Assembly (NCBI RefSeq): GCF_905220365.1
Contig: NC_061130.1
Coordinates: 441,501 to 505,500, forward strand
Source: Vanessa cardui
Taxonomy: Eukaryota; Arthropoda; Insecta; Lepidoptera; Nymphalidae
Reading direction: 5' to 3'
DNA length: 64,000 bases
Shown: positions 23,380 through 35,649 of the stretch, piece after piece
How the letters are laid out: the number at the start of each line of letters is the position of its first letter
How positions within the stretch are numbered: the stretch's first letter is position 1
Translations under genes and position numbers: made by a program
The notes under the pieces: generated by a model
Told to the model about the DNA's origin: nothing
The model's input: the letters and a program-made list of their open reading frames with translations, nothing else
Database searches by the model: none

Positions 23380-25493
23380 TTCACAAAGAAAACTATAGCT
23401 TCCAAAACTACAACTTGGATAAACAATTTAAAAGTGAGCCGAATGAAGGCCTTTTCGGGATTTTTTTAATTTTATATTATGTGTGCTAAAATGGCACGAC
23501 CAATGACAAAGCTAGGGAAGTAAAGCTACTTATGGTCAATGCACTGCCGGCTGTGTGACAAGGATTTATCGCTGACAGGAAGTGAAATGTCTTATGAATG
23601 TTGATTTGATTACAAATATCAAGGACGGTCCTCGTTCTTCGGTCGATATTACGAAAAATAACCAATAGTTTATATACTAATATTATAAATGTGAGAGTAA
23701 CTATGTCTGTCTCTCTCTCTCTTACACTGTCAAACCAAGGAAGGACATTTCCTAACACATAAAAAGATAATTAATCCACAAAACGCGACTGAAGCCGCGA
23801 GCGACAACTTGTAGTACTATATATATGTAGATACTTAAATATATATAGTTATATCAATGTTTTTTATCAACAAAATATCTCAACATCAATGACTCAATAC
23901 ATTTTTATTGACAGCTAATAAAAAAAAACAATAATATCAATACCATTATAATTCGCTTGTCGCTAGTTGTACATTTTGTTTGGTGTCGTGGTATTATTTA
24001 AAGTCCATATAATTTACGTTTTTTACGACCTCTTGTTTGACACCTCGTCTGACGAAAAATGCTACTGGCTGAATAGAAAACGGCGAACAGACGTCTTCAA
24101 CTTAAAATAAAATGAAATCAAAACAAAATCTGTTATAGGTTTCGAAATTCCTAAGTATTACTCCTGTGAGATCGATAATTTTTACAAAAAATTTTGCTCT
24201 TTGTCATGGTTTACAACAGTTAGTTCGGCCTGGAATTGTTATCTGTGGGTCGATACGACGTGACGTAACTGTAAGGCTTTCATTCTCATAGAATCATAAT
24301 AGAGCATCACAATTTTTATTACATTAACCGACTGTAAATAATAACTGCTAGTTACCGAATGCGAAACGAGCCATTACAAGAGCGCTAGAGTAATAAGGCT
24401 TAAGTATTATCTATGTTTTTAAAAATCCAAGCAATTATAAAGTAATTCGTCACATATGAGATGGTGAAGGGATACATACTGAGGAGGGATGTCGGACATA
24501 GATGACAATGACGTCATATCATGTTTGACACTCGTGTCACCGCACTTAAAGAGTAGAGGAACACGGTTCAAGCCGTCTCCGACTGACAAAAAGAGGCCAG
24601 CATAGGTCGTATAAATAACATCGTGTCGGGAAGTTCTTCTACAAGAACAGTCCTAATTAGATTTTGTGTCAGGCAGACAATTGTGACTGAAATCTTTACA
24701 GATTATTTTTCTTTTAGTATCTCAAATCCGAAGAATAGGACAAGAGGAAGCGACTGATGAAGATTTGGAATGCTACATATGGATGTTGCACATCATATCA
24801 CTTACTCTAACCCAATATTCTGTGATAAGCCCCTGAAACGTGAAGGTAGCCGCGCTCGACAACTAGTCAAATATATACGTAGGCTGTCAAAGACTGTCAG
24901 ATTTAGTTATTGCAGTTACATAATTCAAATTCGCTTGACAGCATCTACAATAACCGGTCTTAATCACATGAGAAATCAAGGGAAAGTTACGAATTAGACG
25001 CATTAAAACAATTACAAAATATAATTGGCATATTTATGCTGTCATACGCGTTTTGGCACTTGTTTTATCAGATCTGCCCGGAGAAAGTCTAGCAAGGATT
25101 TTAATGTTCTACAGTATTTTGGACTTTAAAGCCATTTAACTAAAGATTGGTTTCGTTTGATTGTATTAAGTCAGGAAATTGTAATTTGCTGGGTGTATCT
25201 ACTTTATCGTGTTCTAGTTTTCTAAGACAGTTTACGAGAGATTTCCCACGACTTTGTTAGACTTGTCTCAGTATATTTACTTCCGACATTGTGTTAATGC
25301 AATTACTGCTGTGATCATTTCGCAGAGCTAATATAACGATATTAATCTGTAAGTCTGTTGCGTCTAATATAAACTTGACTTAGGTACTAGGTCTATGGCA
25401 AGGGTTTCTGAAAAATGGGGTATCGAGGCTTGCGATGTTATAGCTTACCAATGAGTGCAGGTCGCTTATATTGGAGCGATCCGATGATTTTTA
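23380..25493. other. Intron sequence, nothing recognised
   Basis: Contains a short TCTCTCTCTCTC run at about 23707 and a less AT-rich patch at 24500-24980 (ORF 24770-24997, no motif). Confidence 0.45.
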
Positions 25494-25600
25494 AGCGACT
25501 TCAAAAAAAGGAGTAATACTTGTTTAAATCAAATTATTTTTATTACTTTTTAGTGATCACTTTGAAGTCGGTGTTATTATTTGTTTTAGAAAAAATATCT
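25494..25600. repeat. Short inverted GACTTCAAA / TTTGAAGTC repeat
   Basis: GCGACTTCAAAAAAAGGAGT and, about 65 bp on, ACTTTGAAGTCGGTG, with TTATTTTTATTACTTTTTAG between. Resembles a deleted relative of the 8543-9144 arms. Confidence 0.4.
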
Positions 25601-26509
25601 TATTAATCTAAAGTTTATCTGCGATGATTTTTTTTAATAAATCAAAGAATAATCTTATTCATCTCGTGCTTAGCTCAAATCTCTTACAATATCTTGAACT
25701 TTAGCTATAATACTCTGTGTCTAGACATCCAAAATATTTTAATAATTAGAATAAGTAATAATAATCCTTTATTCAAGTAAGCTTTAACAGCGAAGTTAGA
25801 ATTATAATTTTATCTACCCACGAGTTATATAAATTTAATTCTACAACAGGTTTGGAATGCAAATACTACCGGTGATAAGCTTGCAATAGAAAATACAAAA
25901 TAGTCACTATGAAACACCACTACCACCAATTAAATTTAATATAATTTTAATTAATTATTTTAAGTAATATAAATAATAATTAAATCGACAGCATACATAT
26001 ACAAATAGATGTGCAAAAATTGCAAATTAAGGTACTTATTTATTAATGCTTTTTAATAAATTTAATTAATTATGCATAGATAGATAAATAATTAATCAAT
26101 GATGTATTCGTTGATTGCCTGACAAGGCAATCATTATGACTAAAGATAAATATTTACTGAATTCACGTATACAGGCAACAACTCAGAATATTTCGACTAA
26201 AAGTTTTTTCTATAACAGTTAAAACCTCTCACGCTAATTAAAACAAATTCATGTAACAAAGTATGAATGAGCAACAAAACTGGAATAAATGTATGCTATA
26301 ATAGGCATTAGTTAAGACAATTTTATGCGAGAAAGTTACGTAACTTAAATAATAATTAAGATTGCTTTTGATAATTGAGCGAATAAGATAGGCGCAAATT
26401 AATTATAATTGATCCACACATGTAAACATTACACACACATATATATTATACGTACAAGTGAACGCACACATATATAACGTAGTACGGTAAAATATATTTC
26501 AGCAAATTT
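25601..26509. other. Intron sequence, nothing recognised
   Basis: Very AT-rich. A degenerate family D trace may lie at 25770-25920 (CCTTTATTCAAGTAAGC, CACCACTACCACC), too weak to call. Confidence 0.45.
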
Positions 26510-26710
26510 ATAGATGATAAAAAAGCGTGGAGTTAATACCTGTTGACTTCCAAGGAGGATATATTAATTTAAATAATTGTATTTTTTAAATGTTAAAAAA
26601 GAGTAACTACTGAGTTTTTTGTCGGTAGAATCTACTTTCCGAACCGGTGGTAGCTTCGCTTAATTGTAAAATGACGATTTAAAAGTTTATTTTGATTTTG
26701 ATTTTTAAAT
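26510..26710 (+). mobile_element. Family D retroelement 3' end
   Basis: TAGATGATAAAAAAGCG, GGATATATTAATTTAAATAA, CGGTAGAATCTACTTTCCGA then ACCGGTGGTAGCTTCG and a TTTATTTTGATTTTGATTTT tail. Confidence 0.75.
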
Positions 26711-27234
26711 TGCTATTTGTGATTTTACACATTTATAAAACGAACACGTTTTTATTCTCTGCCAATGGAAATCGGACACATGAAGATTGCTTTCAACTAC
26801 ACACACACTCTTTAATACAAATACATAAACGTCAACATCCCACTTTTAATTATGATTTTGTATAACTAATAATTTACAGTTATATCAAGACTTATACATC
26901 GTGTTCATGTGGTACGGGATTGTTTGGCTCGGAGTAATCTTCGACATATCCACGAAATAATACAACAGATCTATTGCTGGATTCCTATATTTATTTTTCT
27001 CATATTTTATACTGCGACACCCTATGTCATATCCTTCTTGACTGCAGACATTTCTTGTTTTTCTAACATGATTCTCACTGGCCATCCAGAATCTAATCTC
27101 TAAACTAAGTGATTTCAATCAAAGTATTTAATTATTTGATGCTGTGACATATGTATGACCGTTTTCTGGGAGCAAAGACATGTTCTAGCACCGAATAATA
27201 ATAATAATTATTGTTCCAACATTTAGTGGCAAAG

Positions 27235-27258
27235 TTAGGTTAGGTTAGGTTAGGTTAG
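27235..27258 (+). repeat. Interstitial (TTAGG)n tract
   Basis: Four full TTAGG units plus TTAG. TTAGG is the usual insect telomere repeat; this is a short internal stretch. Confidence 0.95.
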
Positions 27259-27545
27259 CGGACCATTTGACCATCGATGTACCGATCCCAGAATCAAATA
27301 GCTTCAAAAATCAAGAAGTTCGTTTAGTAAGTGACGTAACTAAGAGTCCTTCGTGCTTTCACTGTTTAGAGCGATTCTCTCGGGGCATTTACTTTCTACG
27401 TAAATGGACCAAGTTTCTATTGGCAATGCCTTAAAGGGCTCGGAGCGTGTAATCGTTCGATTTTCATTTATTTGAATATAGAATATCGATTATTTTAATC
27501 GATTTATTTTAAATGGAGATATTTTGTATCGAACAGAACGGATTT

Positions 27546-27826
27546 TCTAGATGATAAAAAAGCGATTAATACCTGTTGACTTCCAAGCAGGATATATTAA
27601 TTTAAATAATTGTATTTAATTAACATGACTTTGTATTTTTTAAATATTAAAAAAAAGTAACTATTGATTTTCTTGCCGGTTCTTCTTGGTAGAATCTACT
27701 TTCCGAACCGGTGGTAGCTTCACTTAATTGTAAAATCACCATTCAAAAGTGCTTGTCACCATTCAAAAGCCTAGCCTAGCCTAGCCTAGCCTTGAATAAA
27801 GTTTATTTTGATTTTGATTTTTTGAA
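27546..27826 (+). mobile_element. Family D retroelement 3' end with pentamer expansion
   Basis: Shares TAGATGATAAAAAAGCG and the CTACTTTCCGAACCGGTGGT block with 26510-26710 and ends TTTATTTTGATTTTGATTTT. It carries a duplicated CACCATTCAAAAG and a CCTAG tandem run before the tail. Confidence 0.78.
27769..27792 (+). repeat. CCTAG pentamer tandem tract
   Basis: GCCTAGCCTAGCCTAGCCTA then GCCT, inside the family D fragment at the place where relatives have a single GCCTACTTGAATAAAG. Local slippage. Confidence 0.9.
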
Positions 27827-28333
27827 CAAATGTATGGCACTAGTTCTTTTGATATTAAAAATTTCTTACGTGGTTAACTACTTATAGTTAAATAAATATA
27901 TTTTGGTTGTTATCATCAGTATCCTTATAAAACTCTGCGAAAAGTTAAACTAATAATTAGAATAATATACATTCCGACACATGTATTCGAAAATATCATA
28001 AACAGAAGCAATTTGAATTCTTGATAAAATAAACAATATATTAATCTTAATTTATAAATAAAAACCAGCGTTTACAAAAACAATTTACAATAATACAAAA
28101 CACTTTTTGTTTTACATATTTTTTTTGTTTAGCGATACATTAAATTCGAAACAATGTTCCTCCGAGTACACACACACATGAAACATATTAGCGGAGATTT
28201 CACAAATTTAAAAATAAACGGAAATAAACTTTCATCTTTCAATTTGGTTAGGACGACTTTTTACGTCGAAAAGGAATGCTGTCCGACCGTTCTAAGTGAC
28301 GCTAATAAAGTCACCGCGACACTGGTCCGTAAC

Positions 28334-28608
28334 CGAGATGGCCCAGTGGTTAGAACGCGTGCTTCTTGACCGATGATTGCGGGTTCAAACCCAGGCAACC
28401 ACTGAATTTTCTTGTGCTTAATTTTTGTTTTTAATTCATCCCTTGCTCGGCGGTGAAGGAAAACATCTGTGTCTAATTTCATAGAAATTCTGACACATGT
28501 GGATTCAAGTAACCCGCATTGAGACAACCTAGGAATATGTTCCAAAGCTTCTCCTCAAAGGGAAAGAAGGCCTTAGCCCAGCAGTGGGAAATTTAAAGCC
28601 TATTGTGT
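28334..28608 (+). mobile_element. SINE family A
   Basis: GAGATGGCCCAGTGGTTAGA head, GGGTTCAAACCC B box, GGCGGTGAAGGAAAACATC, and end CAGCAGTGGGAAATTTAAAG. Part of the GAGGAAACCTGCAT segment is lost. A minus-strand ORF across it is not a gene. Confidence 0.88.
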
Positions 28609-28831
28609 TTGTAACGAGTGACGCTATCAGGCATTGTTTAAGTTTAATTAAGAGCTGAATTTGTTATCTCTTTGCTATAAATAAATCAGCTGTTATATCA
28701 ATTGTGACATTTGATTTACATAACAACTATCATATTTCGGAACGACGGTTCTTATCGCAAGTTACCGTCTAGACACTTGGCGTAGGAGAGCTTAGCGTAA
28801 CAAGCGTAATACTTAGACTATTATAGTTATA

Positions 28832-29164
28832 GTACGATATAACTTAGATGTAGCATCGGCAAATTCAATAAAACCGATTACTGACGATTTACACGACCAA
28901 TAGAAACAGCCTATCGCGCCATTCGAAGCTATTCGTCGCTATAGATTCCCGCGTCAGTTTAACCCGAGAAAGCAAGTGCATGTACCTAAATCGACGTATC
29001 AAATTGACGAATATATTAGATCATATGATATTACAAGTCATAACGTTTGTGTAAAGATCATATTCACATAAGAAATAAATATTGTTAATTTGGGATAGCG
29101 TACTTAATTCGGATTTGATCGGTTTTACGAATTTTGACGATGCTACATCTGAGTTGTGTCGTAC
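28832..29164. mobile_element. MITE-like fold-back element with about 47-bp inverted ends
   Basis: Left end 28832-28878 (GTACGATATAAC..., AGATGTAGCATCG, AAAACCGAT) and right end 29118-29164 are imperfect inverted repeats. The 13-nt AGATGTAGCATCG core and AAAACCGAT are exact in both. The 240-bp interior has no ORF. Total length of about 333 bp fits a non-autonomous DNA transposon. No target-site duplication was confirmed. Confidence 0.6.
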
Positions 29165-30011
29165 TTATACACTTTTGCGTATGTGTTTAAGCGCTTTAAA
29201 GCGGATTAGAATGAATCATTAACGCTCTTTAATTCTATACGCAGCGAAACCTCCAGAAGGTTAACCCTATTGGGTTATGTATAATAATTAAATATTTGAT
29301 AGATAAAACCTTCGGACACGGATTTATTTGAGTTTTTTTCCGTGCATGATTTTTTTCCGAAATCGTTTTTTTTTTGTTTTTAAACAAAAAAATTATAGTC
29401 TCAATCGATGTGATCTCATAGAAGATGGAATACTTTTTGGAACCAAGAAAACTTGATTAGCTAACAGTATTAGAAAATCAGAAAAAAATGACGTTTAGAT
29501 TTGGCTCAAGTCTTTGTACTGTGATGTAATTTAATATGTTTTAAGGTCAAATTAAATGCTATTGTTTCTATATAGTTTCGTAACTGAAGATTAATAATAA
29601 TAATAGTAAGAATCGAGATGACATTATGAAAAAAAAATACTAAATAAACATTTATACATTCTACTGCTACTATTTGCAAAACGAGATTTTATAAAATAAT
29701 ACAGTTATATTCCAAGCATCCAATGGATGACGTTAGGTTTATCTGTGATCGCAAATGCGACCCAGATATTTGAAACAAGTAAAAGCACAGATTATGTCAT
29801 TTTAAAACGTGTCACAGATAATAATGTGAATTGTGTTTATTTTTTATTTGTTATAGTTTAGAATCTTAAATTAAAAATCCTTAAAATATGTTTCATATGT
29901 ACATGTGTTGGTTTTTGTAAAATAAATTATAACCTATATTCACCGAAGATTCCTCACATCTCTACTTAACAATAATTTATATATTACGATTTAAAATCTG
30001 GGTAGTACTTA
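29165..30011. other. Intron sequence, nothing recognised
   Basis: AT-rich, with T- and A-rich runs at 29360-29390. 30326-31261 is similar, with AATAATAATAAT at about 30590. Confidence 0.5.
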
Positions 30012-30325
30012 AGTGCGAATGTTACGGATATCTCATTTCGGATCTGGATACGGATTCAAAATAGTTTCCGATTATCCGAATGTTCCGGATAATTTCGATT
30101 ACGGATATTAGATTATTACATTACATTTACATTACATTTTACATTTACATTTTTTTTCTCACACTGTTAGTGTGAGAAAAAAATTACAAAATATTAATCC
30201 AAGCTTATTTGTCCGCTATTATGTTTTTTTATAAAGTATATTGTTTTAGAGGTTACAGTTACGGATGCATTTATAGTTCGGATATCCGGTAGATTCGGTT
30301 ACGGAACTCCATAACATCCCTGGAC
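30012..30325. repeat. Imperfect inverted-repeat element rich in TCCGGATA motifs
   Basis: Both flanks are full of CGGATA/TATCCG motifs (30022-30115 and 30262-30312) in opposing orientation, with related outer ends (ATGTTACGGA on the left, reverse complement of TCCATAACATCCC on the right). The middle contains TTACATT repeats (30114-30150) and a hairpin (30151-30183). Probably an old fold-back DNA element; class not determined. Confidence 0.4.
30151..30183. repeat. Perfect 15-bp hairpin
   Basis: The arm of seven T plus CTCACACT pairs exactly with AGTGTGAG plus seven A, around a GTT loop (30166-30168). It follows a TTACATT-rich tract. Probably a replication snap-back product inside the surrounding element. 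Confidence 0.85.
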
Positions 30326-31261
30326 GAAACTAAATAACTAATTATTTAAAGAAAATAATAATGGCGTGTAAGAAATGATTTCAAGTCATAATTACAGTAC
30401 GATTTCAAAATGTCATGTCAGTTTTGTAACAGAACGTGGTCACGACGTGAACTTAAAAAAAATAATTCTAATGCGGTTTAATTTTGACGTGTAAAGTGAA
30501 AGGATTTTTTTAATCGTCCTATTTTTTTTAATATCGAATATCGCAATGGATTTTTTTGTTGCATTGTTTCGAAAGGAATTTTAATGTTATAATAATAATA
30601 ATAATTGATATTGTAAATAATGTCTATTTCACACTTATCCATATCAGAGAAATAAACAAAAAAAATATTAATTTCTTTTTCCTTTCAATAGGACTTAAAA
30701 TATAGAAATAAATAAAAAAAATCATTTCTTAATATAAGAATTAATAACATTAAATGCTTAAATATATACAAATTTACACTAAAACTAGTTACTGTATAAA
30801 TCTTAACCGCGTCAATAAATAGTGATTATATAACAAAAAAGAAATAGTGTTCAGCGTAGTTTTAATTTTATAAAAAAAAAATACTAAAACAAAAATAATG
30901 CGTGTGAATTATTTTTAAAGAGAAACTCAGTAACTTAAACGTGAACCAAAACTTTGAAGGCTCAATTTTCGTGTAACGTTTTTGACACAAAATCAAAATA
31001 TACTTTATGTAAGTGGGCTTTTATGTTCCGTGTCGTGGTTAGTCGCCATTTTACATAACTGTATTAAACGTTCAACCATCGGATCGGAATATAGATACTT
31101 AGTAGTTTTTATAACATTTGAACTACAATGTATTGGCAATTAAATACAATTATGTATAATATATATCTTTCCTGAAAGTCGAAACATTAACTTTTTTATC
31201 ATTTACATAATCTTGTGTCGAATAATATGCTTTGAATGATAAATTTATGATTCTTAGCACC

Positions 31262-31350
31262 CCCTGTAGTCGGAGAAAGACCACAGTGGCGTGCACTTGG
31301 AGAGGCCTATGTCCAGCAGTGGACAAAAACCGGCTGAAGATGTGAAGATG
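31262..31350 (+). mobile_element. LINE tail fragment (GGCCTATGTCCAGCAGTGGAC type)
   Basis: Contains CAGTGGCGTGCACTTGGAGA followed by the GGCCTATGTCCAGCAGTGGAC-type end and a GAAGATGTG-repeat tail. This motif is a familiar 3' end of lepidopteran RTE-like LINEs (from memory). Another copy is at 57836-57900. Confidence 0.5.
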
Positions 31351-31724
31351 TGAGATGTGATAAGTTTACATATAACAATAAAGTATTGTTGTCATATGTA
31401 ACAAAGCAATTGAAAAAGTGCACTGAATTACATCTATAACGAATTTCACCCTCTATTTAATATTATATACTGCTATTTATTGAATTGTAGGTTCTAATTA
31501 ACAAACTATATTATATATTACATTCATATATAATAAATAATTGTAATGTAAAGAGTTGCATTCGTTGCAACAAGCGGCCTTATCGCTAAACCACGATCCT
31601 CTTCCACCCGACCTTTGCACAGAGAACCAGTTGTTAAATATGTATATAGCGACGGTATACTCCGTTAAATAAGTGTTTTATTTAACATTCAAGAACATTT
31701 AAGAGTAAATCTTTAAGTATAATC

Positions 31725-31973
31725 TTCTTTACATAGTATAAAACAAAGTCGCTTTCCGCTGTCAGTACTGTTGCTATTTAAAATTATGTCATGTTATTTG
31801 ATGCCCTATTTTTTAATAGATAGAGTAATTCGAGGAGATTTTTGTATATAATACATGTACAATATAGTATAGACGCACTGTTCATATTACAAGTTACTTA
31901 TGTGATGTCGTAAATAAACTCTGTAGTATATTCAGTAACAGTATTACCCGTTCAAAGTCGGGCGGGTCGCTAG
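31725..31973 (+). mobile_element. Family F repeat (Helitron-like), complete
   Basis: CTTTACATAGTATAAAACAA, CGATTAGAGT-region replaced by GATAGAGTAATTCGAGGAG, CTGTAGTATATTCAGTAACA, and CCCGTTCAAAGTCGGG stem then CGGGTCGCTAG. The stem followed by CTAG and then T fits a Helitron 3' end. Confidence 0.6.
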
Positions 31974-33224
31974 TTTAGTATAGTATATATTAAACTTAAT
32001 AACTACAGATATGTATATTAAAAATACATTTAGGTTTTTAAATTATTTGAATACAAATAGCGACATGACCATTCAAACGTAGGACCAGTGGCTTTACATT
32101 CTTCCCGAGGTAGGCTCTTCTCACAGTCAACTCGCAGACTCCGGGCTATTGATGATTTTTTATCAGAAAAATTCAATTAGTTTTTATCGGTTCGACGTAG
32201 GCTTACCCCGCAGGGCCGAGGCCCTTACAAACAAGCGACTCTTTTAACGAGATGACCTTCATTAATTAATATTATTGCACTGAGTTTAATATATGACGTG
32301 ACGTGACGTGTCGTTCAAAAGTATTTTTATTGAAATAAAAAAAATACAATAGCAAGACTTAGATCAGCTTTACAGTTCATAATGCCACGATTAGTAAGAT
32401 CTTTCGCAATTCATAAATCTAATACACCGTCAAAAGGTCATATTGTAATTCAATTTACTAAGTTTATAAATCGTTTTTATTCTGTTTAACTAATTGAATT
32501 ATGTTGAAACGATAACTTATATGAAGCAATTCGCTTATAAACGCGATATATATTTAAACAATAGTAATATCTGCTGGAGTTTTTGAGAAGCATTATTACG
32601 AAGGTTACATTTCTCAGAATAACATACTTATTTTAGTATAATATTATAAATGTAAAAGTATTTCTTTATTTATATTATATACAATGTAGTTTATGCCAAG
32701 AAGCTATATAGACTATATCAGATAAATACATGGAAGAATTCCGAGAAAAAATAAGTCCATATTTCATCCCAAACAAAACAATAGTAACTGTATTTTCAAA
32801 TGTATTATACGATACACAATCGAGATAACTTATAATATATATAAAAAAATACATTGCAATTAAAAATATAACATATTTATAATTGTATCATTTTTAATTT
32901 TCAATACAATCCACACCAAGACTTATTTAAGTTGCATCACTATTCCTTGCAGCTTCCGGTTAAGATATGCGAAAAATACACTCATATAGTGCAATACACC
33001 AGTGTGTGTGTCAGCTAAAATGCACTTGACGCACGTTCCTCCACTACACCTGAGCTCTCCACGTAATAAAATACACGGCAATGAATAGCCCAACTAACAG
33101 AAAAACTGGGAAAATGGGACCATTGTTTTAATCTTAAATAAATACATACTAAAAATTGTTGCATTTTAAAATATATTTAAGATAATACAGTGTATCCCGA
33201 ACGAAGATATATTTATCATTATCA
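31974..33224. other. Intron sequence, nothing recognised
   Basis: AT-rich, with GACGTGACGTGACGTG at about 32294. No repeat match. Confidence 0.45.
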
Positions 33225-33362
33225 TCATTACATAGTATAAAACAAAGTCGCTTACCGCTGTCTCTCTCTATGTATGTTTAGATCTTTAAAATTAAATAAC
33301 GGATTTTGATACGGTTTTTTTAATAGATGGTGTGATTCGAGAGGGAATTTTTTGGATAAAAT
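33225..33362 (+). mobile_element. Family F repeat, left half
   Basis: TCATTACATAGTATAAAACA then AAGTCGCTTACCGCTGTC, AACGGATTTTGATACGGTTT, GATGGTGTGATTCGAGAGGG; it stops at GGATAAAATACAAC. Confidence 0.6.
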
Positions 33363-35129
33363 ACAACAAAACAACAAACAACAAGTGTCAGCCTCTTTGG
33401 GAGAAAGAGACCGCTCTACACTAACACTAGATAACTAATACTCATCTGCCTTTCTAAAATAAAAACGTAATCAGCTCAGCAGGTCAAGGATACACGTAAC
33501 AATATATATAATATGTAATTTGTGTTTAACAATCCTAAAATTTAGCTGTAATTTCCCTTGATCGCTCGCTCAATTATATAGCATTGACTATTGTTATCAA
33601 CATATCATGAACTTGCAATGCGCATGCGCATAAAGAACATCTATTATATTAATAAATTATGTCGATGAATATGAGAGACGATAATGGGCGGTTAATTACA
33701 AATTATACTGTTGTCTTTAACGTGTATGAATCTCCTGATAATTTGCTCGTTAGCTTAGAAGTTTAACGTTTTAATGATTGTCTTTGATACGGTTTTCACC
33801 AATGGTATATTTTTATCGGATAGTTGAAGTACAGGAAATCCCTAGGTAGATAATTGGTATAGAAAACTCTGAGTCAATGAAAAAGTTCTCGACATATTGT
33901 AGAGCCCTCAAAAAATCTAAAATTTGTATTGTCATTCTGACTGGTAAATAATAAAACAAACACAAACTCCGGTCTCTGGACAAAGAGTCAATAACTACTT
34001 TGTCAGCCAATGTATACCATATACATTGGCTGACAAAAATACTCCGAAGGCGAAAATATTTTGCCATTATAAAAAAAGTAATTACATAACGCCTGTACAA
34101 AAAGTTATTATACAATTAGTTAGTTCATGGTTAAAAGAACATCTCAGAATGTAACGATCGTTTGCAGTCTATTTCTCTTTATATTGTATTATACATAATA
34201 TATCTAAACTCATCATTACTTTTTCGACTATTCCTTAAAGTTTTTGGAGGACCAGTTACAAAATTTAATTCTTGTATTCACTTGTACTAATTTATCAGAG
34301 TATAAAATTTTAGTACGTAAAATAACATTTCAACTGGAGACGAACTATTGTTCCAAATTTAATATTCATTCAAATTGTTAGATGTATAATCAGCTGTGTA
34401 AATACGAATTTTAAAAGCATTGGTCAATAATTTACCGATAGTGAAGAAAATTATGTATAGTTAGGTGTTTCTGTAATAAACCGTGTATAGTCTGTGCACA
34501 ACATTGTTCTGAAATAAAAATTCCATTGTCAATGTGAGCTGGCAGTGTCAGACAATGGGACAATTTTCCTCATTGATATGTATAATGTATTAGTTCTCAC
34601 ACGCTGAGATATTTTCACGAGTTTTTGCCGCATTTAGAAACGAATCAACGCTTATACATTGTCACTAAATGTGTGTTAATATAGAAAACAAAAATGGAAA
34701 CTCATGATCCGTCAATCAAGTTTGTTGTGCAAGAGAGAGACAGATAGAGAAAGACAGAGAAAGCGAGCCTTTAAAGATTAATATTAGAACGTAATGTAAT
34801 TTCACTAACTTTATATTATGTAAAAGTAATTAAACATCGTTAGTAAGATTTTATTACGAATGAATAAATTAACTGATCTGACCTCTTCGTACCAAAGGTC
34901 AATTGCTTTCATTTTAAAAAGCATTCAAGCAAAAAATCAATCGTGATCTAATACAATAATCTTATTACGCGATGAAATACGCAAGAGCGTGTAATTAGTG
35001 GGAAAATATCTCAGGCTTTACTAGAAAGTTAAAGCTAATAAAAAAAATTACACGCCACCAGTTTTCCGCGCTTTTCCCATTGATTTTAACTGAAATGAAT
35101 TAAATAACACGATAACATACAATACACAT
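33363..35129. other. Intron sequence, nothing recognised except one palindrome
   Basis: Holds the 18-bp palindrome (33999-34037) and a GAGAGAGACAGATAGAGAAA tract (about 34732). The minus-strand ORF 33813-34115 runs through the palindrome and has no motif. Confidence 0.5.
33999..34037. repeat. Perfect 18-bp palindrome with 3-nt loop
   Basis: TTTGTCAGCCAATGTATA (33999-34016) and its exact reverse complement (34020-34037) flank CCA. No element is recognised around it. Confidence 0.9.
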
Positions 35130-35372
35130 AACAACAACAACAGCCTGTAAATTTCCCACTCCTGGGTAAGGCCTCCTCTGTCTTTGAGGACAAGATTTGG
35201 AACATAATCCCCAACGCTGTTCCAAATCGGGTTGGTGGAATACCAATGTGGCAGAATTTCTATGAAATTAGACACATGCAGGTTTCACCATCGAACATGA
35301 AAATGAATTATATACACAAATTAAGCACATGAAAATTCAGTGGTGTCTCGTCTGGGTTAGAGCACGCAATTT
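35130..35372 (-). mobile_element. SINE family A, head truncated
   Basis: AACAACAACAACAGCCTGTA tail, GGGTTGGTGGAATACC, ACACATGCAGGTTTC, ending at GGGTTAGAGCACGCAAT in the B-box region. The A-box half is absent. Confidence 0.85.
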
Positions 35373-35649
35373 CCAACATTACTTTTTACGAAGAGCATTC
35401 CCATTGTGAGCACGCACAAGAACATGCAAATTAATTCGTAAGCGATTTCAATATCACCCAAACCTTGGCAGTGAAACGCCTTTGAGTACGAAATCGCATC
35501 CCAATAGTGTATCGTGAATTTGCATCGTGCCGATTCGCAGTTTTGTCTCTTGATCCTCTCTAACTGACCAGTGATTTGACTTTGGTTTTCGTTATATAAA
35601 CTGGTCAGCACACTAACAAAAACTTACGAAGTAAGTAATTTATAAAAAA

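Noticed and set aside
23700..23722. Short CT repeat as a microsatellite of interest
   Set aside because: Only a handful of units; unremarkable.
33813..34115. 100-aa ORF on the minus strand
   Set aside because: No motif, AT-rich codon use, and it runs through an 18-bp palindrome. A chance frame.
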